A stretch of 9,277 nt of DNA from Bifidobacterium breve (GTDB lineage Bacteria; Actinomycetota; Acidimicrobiia; Acidimicrobiales; Ilumatobacteraceae): NCBI GenBank assembly GCA_945871625.1, contig CAMBWL010000031.1, positions 1 through 9,277 on the forward strand, read 5' to 3'. The stretch's first letter is position 1. The number at the start of each line of letters is the position of its first letter. Below are positions 6,561 through 9,277 of the stretch, piece after piece. The notes under the pieces were generated by a model. That model did not search any database, was not told the DNA's origin, and saw only the letters and a program-made list of their open reading frames with translations. The translations under genes and the position numbers were made by a program.

Positions 6561-6611
6561 ACAACCCTTCAACTATTTGTTTCAATAGTAGCGAGCGCGA
6601 ACTCGGGTTGT
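6561..6611 (-). promoter_or_regulatory. Candidate structured leader of pdxS (three-way junction masking the Shine-Dalgarno)
   Basis: In the minus-strand RNA, ACAACCC (6611-6605) pairs perfectly with GGGUUGU (6567-6561), closing a junction. Inside it are GAGU/GCUC (6604-6601 with 6596-6593, one U-G pair, UCGC loop) and ACUAUU/AAUAGU (6589-6584 with 6577-6572, 6-nt loop). The closing stem takes up the GGG of the pdxS Shine-Dalgarno. The structure fills the gap between the DUF3048 stop (6613-6615) and the pdxS ATG almost exactly. No U-tract follows, so translation control is more likely than termination. Caveats: the fold is hand-drawn, short helices arise by chance, and TACTAT (6590-6585) could instead be a promoter -10. 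Confidence 0.42.
6565..6570 (-). promoter_or_regulatory. Shine-Dalgarno of pdxS
   Basis: GAAGGG on the minus strand lies 7 nt before the ATG at 6555-6557. It decides for this ATG over the TTG 15 bases further upstream, whose first base is the G-adjacent end of this same element. Confidence 0.75.
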
Positions 6612-6612
6612 G

Positions 6613-7683
6613 TTACGGATAAGCGACGCTGGTGACATCAATCCCCGCAGGAATATGTGCCGCCGACTTTGCCCGAATTACTTCAACCCATGTACGACCA
6701 GGTGTGAGTTTGATTACAGCGCCCTTTGTGTCTTTAAACACAAACGGCTTCAACGGATCAGTGCGCTCCCATGAACCTTGAATCAAAGCGCCTGCCGTAT
6801 AAACCCAAACTTCACCACTGCCAAGAGTCTTGGCAACCGGACTCGAACCAGACTTGCCGTATGTCACTGACAACACGATGACATTTGACGCGTTGATCCG
6901 AACATCTTGCATGTCGACGTGCGGTTTGTCATCTTGCGAACGCACGAACGCCAAAACCTCGGGGCTCCACTCCCACATCACATCCACGCCATCCATCGAA
7001 ATTTTTACTGCACCAGCAGGTTTGGCATCTGTCGGTACGGCCTGATCATCGGCACGATATTCAAACTGTGGCACGGGTGGTTTGGCATCTGGTTTTGCAA
7101 GTGTCCAAAGTTTTGTCGTATCTGCCACCAAGTTGTGTGGTGCCACGCGACTTGACTCGCGTCTAAAACCGCCGGCTTCGTTGGCAATCGAATGACTCAG
7201 GTCGATCAAGGTTGATTTGCGAATCTTTGCGGTGACACCCGCGTTACCACCGCTCCAGACAAACAACGGGCCATTCAAAGATGAAACAAGATCGATGTCT
7301 TGCAACCGACCGCTACGCACCGGCCCCACCGGGTCGCTACCTTGCGATTGAAACACTGCGGCGAAACGGGTCAACTGCTCGACATTTTCTTCGAACACGA
7401 TGTCAGCCTGATTCAAACCCCACTGTGGTCGCGCCTTTGGGTGGTTATCAATCTTGACGATCATCGCCGGCCGTCCAATCACAGATTCATCAGGCGCCTG
7501 TGCCCCGGTCAACGGTGCCCGAACAATCGGAATCGTCGTCGTGGTCGTTGTGATTTCGGCAACACTCGTGTCTACGACTGACGCATCACTCATCTCAGTT
7601 GAACTTGAAGAGCCGCTGCACCCAGCGACACCTACACCCGCAACGAACAACACCAAAAACTTTTTGTTTCGAAAACTTGGCAT
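6613..7683 (-). CDS. DUF3048 (YerB-like) lipoprotein
   Basis: The molecular role of this family is not established; the Bacillus member is the lipoprotein YerB. The 356-residue protein has a basic start (MPSFRNKK), a hydrophobic segment (9-20) and a lipobox VAGC with Cys22 as the lipidation site, so it should be anchored on the outside of the membrane. A Ser/Thr-rich linker follows (23-52, with six Thr in a row at 45-50). The N-terminal DUF3048 domain begins near residue 71 with RPAMIVKIDNHPKARPQ, continues with GLNQADIVFEENVEQLTRF and contains GPVRSGR (120-126). A C-terminal domain (about 225-350) follows a short linker in which DAKP occurs twice. The ATG starts 2 bases after the htpX stop and is preceded by a good Shine-Dalgarno inside htpX, so the two are coupled. 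The context with HtpX and LemA suggests an envelope role; this is inference. Confidence 0.88.
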   Translation of the reverse strand: MPSFRNKKFLVLFVAGVGVAGCSGSSSSTEMSDASVVDTSVAEITTTTTTIPIVRAPLTGAQAPDESVIGRPAMIVKIDNHPKARPQWGLNQADIVFEENVEQLTRFAAVFQSQGSDPVGPVRSGRLQDIDLVSSLNGPLFVWSGGNAGVTAKIRKSTLIDLSHSIANEAGGFRRESSRVAPHNLVADTTKLWTLAKPDAKPPVPQFEYRADDQAVPTDAKPAGAVKISMDGVDVMWEWSPEVLAFVRSQDDKPHVDMQDVRINASNVIVLSVTYGKSGSSPVAKTLGSGEVWVYTAGALIQGSWERTDPLKPFVFKDTKGAVIKLTPGRTWVEVIRAKSAAHIPAGIDVTSVAYP

Positions 7684-7685
7684 TT

Positions 7686-8591
7686 CTACATCTCCCTTAA
7701 GGTTGCTATTCGCTCAGAGAGCGGTGGATGGGTATTAAACAGTTTATGAAATCCACCTAGCCGGCCTGCGTCATTCACCCCCGACAAAGGCTGTTCGATC
7801 CACATATGAGCTGTAGCCATACTGGCTGAATGCGTCACTGTGCTATCTGCTTGAAGTTTTTCTAATGCGGATATCAAACCGGGCGGATACCGAGTCAACT
7901 GACAGGCAGAAACATCAGCCAATGATTCGCGGCGACGACTCACACTGGCTTGCATTATGCGGGCGATAATCGGGGCGATTATCAGCAATGCAAAACCAAT
8001 CAGCGCAAGCGGATTGCTCGAGTTCCGACGATCAGACGAGCGACTGACTCGGCCGCCGTTCCACCACATCATGCGAATCGCCAAGTCTGTCAAAATCGCA
8101 ATTGTGCCAACGAGCGTCACGGCGATTGTCGAAACCAAGATGTCGTAGTTGCGAATATGTGAAAGTTCGTGCGCCAAGACTCCCTCGAGTTCGACACGAT
8201 CAAGTTTTTCAAGTAGACCGCTCGTCACGGCGATAGCCGCGTGTTTTGGGTTTCGCCCGGTGGCGAAAGCGTTCGGTGCTGGGTCGTCGATCACGTACAA
8301 GCGCGGCTTGGGTAAACCACCGGCGATGCACAAGCCCTCAACCAAATTATGCAACCGCTTGTAGGTCTGTTCGTCGGCCGGTTGGGCACGACTGACCCGC
8401 AACGCAATCTTGTCTGACTTCCAATAAGAGGTGAACGCCATCACCGCAGAAATAATCATCGCGATCGAAGTACCAAAAAACGGATTACCAGAAACTTGAC
8501 CGGCTGCTGCGCCGGCCGCAACCGTAAGCAACACGAAGCCGAGAATCAGAAATATCGAGCGTCGCTTATTGGCGGAGATTAAATCGTGCAT
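7686..8591 (-). CDS. htpX: Membrane zinc metalloprotease HtpX (M48 family)
   Basis: HtpX-type proteases degrade misfolded or damaged membrane proteins. The 301 residues show two N-terminal membrane helices (about 13-31 and 40-56), a catalytic part with the zinc motif HELSH (141-145, in VLAHELSHIRNYD), two further hydrophobic segments (about 151-173 and 195-213), and the third zinc ligand Glu222 in RRRESLADVSACQLTRYPPGL. The C-terminal FNTHPPLSERIATL is a family hallmark. Between the last two helices is a polar Arg/Ser/Asn-rich loop (about 180-193). Length is normal. The ATG (8589-8591) comes 15 bases after the lemA stop; there is no Shine-Dalgarno close by but rather CCTCCGG, so coupling to lemA is likely. 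The LemA-HtpX pairing recurs in many bacteria. Confidence 0.96.
   Translation of the reverse strand: MHDLISANKRRSIFLILGFVLLTVAAGAAAGQVSGNPFFGTSIAMIISAVMAFTSYWKSDKIALRVSRAQPADEQTYKRLHNLVEGLCIAGGLPKPRLYVIDDPAPNAFATGRNPKHAAIAVTSGLLEKLDRVELEGVLAHELSHIRNYDILVSTIAVTLVGTIAILTDLAIRMMWWNGGRVSRSSDRRNSSNPLALIGFALLIIAPIIARIMQASVSRRRESLADVSACQLTRYPPGLISALEKLQADSTVTHSASMATAHMWIEQPLSGVNDAGRLGGFHKLFNTHPPLSERIATLREM
7692..7698 (-). promoter_or_regulatory. Shine-Dalgarno of the DUF3048 gene inside the htpX 3' end
   Basis: AAGGGAG on the minus strand, then 8 nt, then the ATG at 7681-7683. It is formed by the last htpX codons (AGG GAG ATG TAG) and supports the start chosen. Confidence 0.8.
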
Positions 8592-8597
8592 AGATGA

Positions 8598-8624
8598 CCG
8601 GAGGTTTTAAAACTGCACCTTCGG
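8598..8624 (-). promoter_or_regulatory. Candidate hairpin spanning the lemA stop, upstream of htpX
   Basis: In the RNA, CCGAAGGU (8624-8617) can pair with ACCUCCGG (8605-8598) with one A-C mismatch and an 11-nt loop containing the lemA stop codon. It ties up the only purine-rich stretch near the htpX start. Translation of lemA to its stop would open it, so it might enforce coupling. Chance is possible. Confidence 0.3.
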
Positions 8625-9161
8625 CGCAATTTTTTCGGCATCAGTCGCTTCGAAGAATTCGCTCTCTTCGAACTTGAACAACGATGCAAAGACCACACTC
8701 GGAAACGAGTGCACCGCGTTGTTGTATGACAAAACGGCGTCGTTGTAGAACTGGCGCGCATAGGCGATGCGACTTTCTGTGTTGCTTAGTTCTTCTTGCA
8801 GACTCAAGAAACTGGCGTTGGCCTTCAGGTCTGGATAAGACTCAGACAACGCGAATAATTGTCGCAACGCACCCGACAATGCGTTATCTGCTCCAGCTTG
8901 GCTGGCAACAGAACTTGACGCCGACATCGCAGAATTTCTCGCTGCAATCACCTGTTGCAAAGTCTTCTGCTCAAAGTCTGCATAACCCTTGACCGTCTCG
9001 ACAAGATTCGGAATCAACTCGATTCGACGCTTCAACTGCACGTCAATCTGCGACCACGCATTCTTCACTTGATTGCGTCTACGCACCAAAGAGTTGTACG
9101 AAAGCACCACGAACGAAGCGAGCACGACAATTATTACGACGAGCAAAATCGACAACGACAT
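8607..9161 (-). CDS. lemA: LemA family membrane protein
   Basis: LemA proteins have one N-terminal membrane helix and a long helical bundle; their precise function is unsettled, though they often accompany HtpX or TPM-domain proteins, which suggests envelope quality control. The 184 residues show a hydrophobic helix (about 4-21) followed by the family signature: YNSLVRRRNQVKNAWSQID (22-40), LKRRIELIPNLVETVKGYA, then YPDLKANASFLSLQEEL and TESRIAYARQFYNDAV. The orientation is expected to be short N terminus out, bulk on the other side of the membrane or vice versa; the sequence alone does not settle it. Length is the family norm. The ATG (9159-9161) has AAGAGG 4 nt upstream, a somewhat short spacing. 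It is the first gene of the series, and a candidate promoter lies 34 bases before its start. Confidence 0.95.
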   Translation of the reverse strand: MSLSILLVVIIVVLASFVVLSYNSLVRRRNQVKNAWSQIDVQLKRRIELIPNLVETVKGYADFEQKTLQQVIAARNSAMSASSSVASQAGADNALSGALRQLFALSESYPDLKANASFLSLQEELSNTESRIAYARQFYNDAVLSYNNAVHSFPSVVFASLFKFEESEFFEATDAEKIAPKVQF

Positions 9162-9165
9162 ATAA

Positions 9166-9171
9166 CCTCTT
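9166..9171 (-). promoter_or_regulatory. Shine-Dalgarno of lemA
   Basis: AAGAGG on the minus strand, four bases before the ATG at 9159-9161. The spacing is short but usable, and the sequence supports this start. Confidence 0.6.
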
Positions 9172-9194
9172 GCTTTCTTTTGGGGTGTGGATTT

Positions 9195-9222
9195 ATTCTA
9201 GTGCGATGCTACGAGTATTCAG
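9195..9222 (-). promoter_or_regulatory. Candidate promoter of lemA
   Basis: TAGAAT (9200-9195) matches the -10 consensus at 5 of 6 positions. CTGAAT (9222-9217), 16 bp upstream, is only a 3 of 6 match to a -35. Initiation about 7 nt downstream would leave a leader of roughly 25-30 nt. The position in front of the first gene of the series supports a promoter; the -35 is weak. Confidence 0.4.
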
Positions 9223-9256
9223 GTCGACGTAGCACTCGATCAGCGAACATTCGCAC
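9201..9256. repeat. Nested inverted repeats upstream of lemA
   Basis: On the plus strand TGCTACG (9207-9213) and CGTAGCA (9228-9234) are perfect inverted copies 14 bp apart, and GTGCGA (9201-9206) and TCGCAC (9251-9256) are a second pair around them. A third small dyad, GCGAA-CA-TTCGC, lies at 9243-9254. The inner pair covers the -35 and spacer of the candidate lemA promoter, so it could be an operator. Otherwise the region 9162-9277 holds no gene I can assign: two minus-strand frames are open from the right edge to stops at 9209-9211 and 9193-9195, either of which could be the tail of an upstream gene. Confidence 0.4.
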
Positions 9257-9277
9257 CACACGACTTTTTGGATGATG

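Noticed and set aside
6558..6572. A TTG start that would lengthen PdxS by five residues
   Set aside because: It overlaps the Shine-Dalgarno that serves the ATG at 6555-6557 and adds no conserved residues.
6592..6605. CGAG/CTCG hairpin after the DUF3048 gene as an intrinsic terminator
   Set aside because: The stem is only 4-5 bp and no U-run follows; it fits better as one arm of the candidate leader fold.
7019..7091. 13-bp direct repeat (GGTTTGGCATCTG) 60 bp apart in the DUF3048 gene
   Set aside because: It encodes the short motif DAKP twice in a linker region; no sign of a mobile or regulatory element.
9243..9254. GCGAACATTCGC upstream of lemA as a second LexA box
   Set aside because: The half-sites are only two bases apart and the GTTC half is missing, so it does not fit GAAC-N4-GTTC; kept only as a small dyad.
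8955..9275. A plus-strand open frame reaching the right edge
   Set aside because: Most of it is antisense to lemA and it stops before the edge; no start with a ribosome-binding site and no recognisable protein.
9209..9277. Minus-strand frame open from the right edge to TAG at 9209-9211, as the tail of an upstream gene
   Set aside because: Only 22 codons are visible and another minus-strand frame (stop at 9193-9195) and a plus-strand frame are open too; it cannot be assigned.
1..9277. Search for mobile elements, CRISPR arrays, tRNA/rRNA genes or a defence system
   Set aside because: No transposase, regularly spaced repeats, tRNA-like cloverleaf or defence gene is visible; the whole window is filled with housekeeping genes on one strand.

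Overview
The window reads as one bacterial chromosomal segment in which every recognisable gene lies on the minus strand, so transcription runs from right (9277) to left (1). Base composition is roughly balanced. The gene set suggests an actinobacterium, most likely a moderate-GC member of the Acidimicrobiia. The clues are DXP-independent vitamin B6 synthesis (pdxS/pdxT), a YerB-type DUF3048 lipoprotein with a Thr-rich linker, a LemA/HtpX pair, and actinobacterial-looking PdxS, YebC and RuvCAB sequences. This placement is inferred from protein character, not from a tree.

In order of transcription the layout is as follows. First comes a 116-base upstream region (9162-9277) with a candidate promoter and inverted repeats. 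An envelope-related trio follows: lemA, htpX and a DUF3048 lipoprotein gene. Next come pdxS and pdxT, which encode the two halves of the PLP synthase, then yebC (translation factor or regulator, TACO1 family), then a PrxQ/Bcp-type peroxiredoxin gene. The Holliday-junction operon ruvC-ruvA-ruvB follows, and last queA and the 5' two-thirds or so of tgt, both for queuosine modification of tRNA. tgt runs off the left edge. Gaps are tiny or negative: ATGA overlap at ruvC/ruvA, 8-base overlap at ruvA/ruvB, 2-3 bases at htpX/DUF3048, pdxT/yebC and yebC/bcp. The largest internal gap is 55 bases, before pdxS. A single long operon with internal promoters is the simplest reading. There is no stretch over 300 bases without a gene.

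The gene products are ordinary; the more interesting signals lie between the genes. (1) A perfect 12-bp palindrome GAACATATGTTC, matching the Gram-positive/actinobacterial LexA (SOS) box at 13 of 14 positions, sits exactly over the ruvC start codon. A -10-like TAAGAT lies 6 nt before the ATG and there is no Shine-Dalgarno, which suggests an SOS-controlled, leaderless internal promoter for ruvCAB-queA-tgt. (2) The 55-base DUF3048-pdxS gap can fold into a compact three-way junction whose closing stem captures the pdxS Shine-Dalgarno, a candidate cis-regulatory RNA for vitamin B6 synthesis. (3) The 3' end of ruvC carries a perfect 19-bp direct repeat with a 25-bp period, read in two different frames, which appears to have reshaped the ruvC/ruvA junction. 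(4) The lemA upstream region contains nested inverted repeats over a candidate promoter.

Functionally the segment combines envelope quality control (HtpX, LemA, lipoprotein), cofactor supply (PLP), translation (YebC, queuosine), peroxide defence (Bcp) and recombination repair (RuvABC). Peroxide defence placed next to SOS-type DNA repair may reflect a shared stress response, but that is inference from position only.
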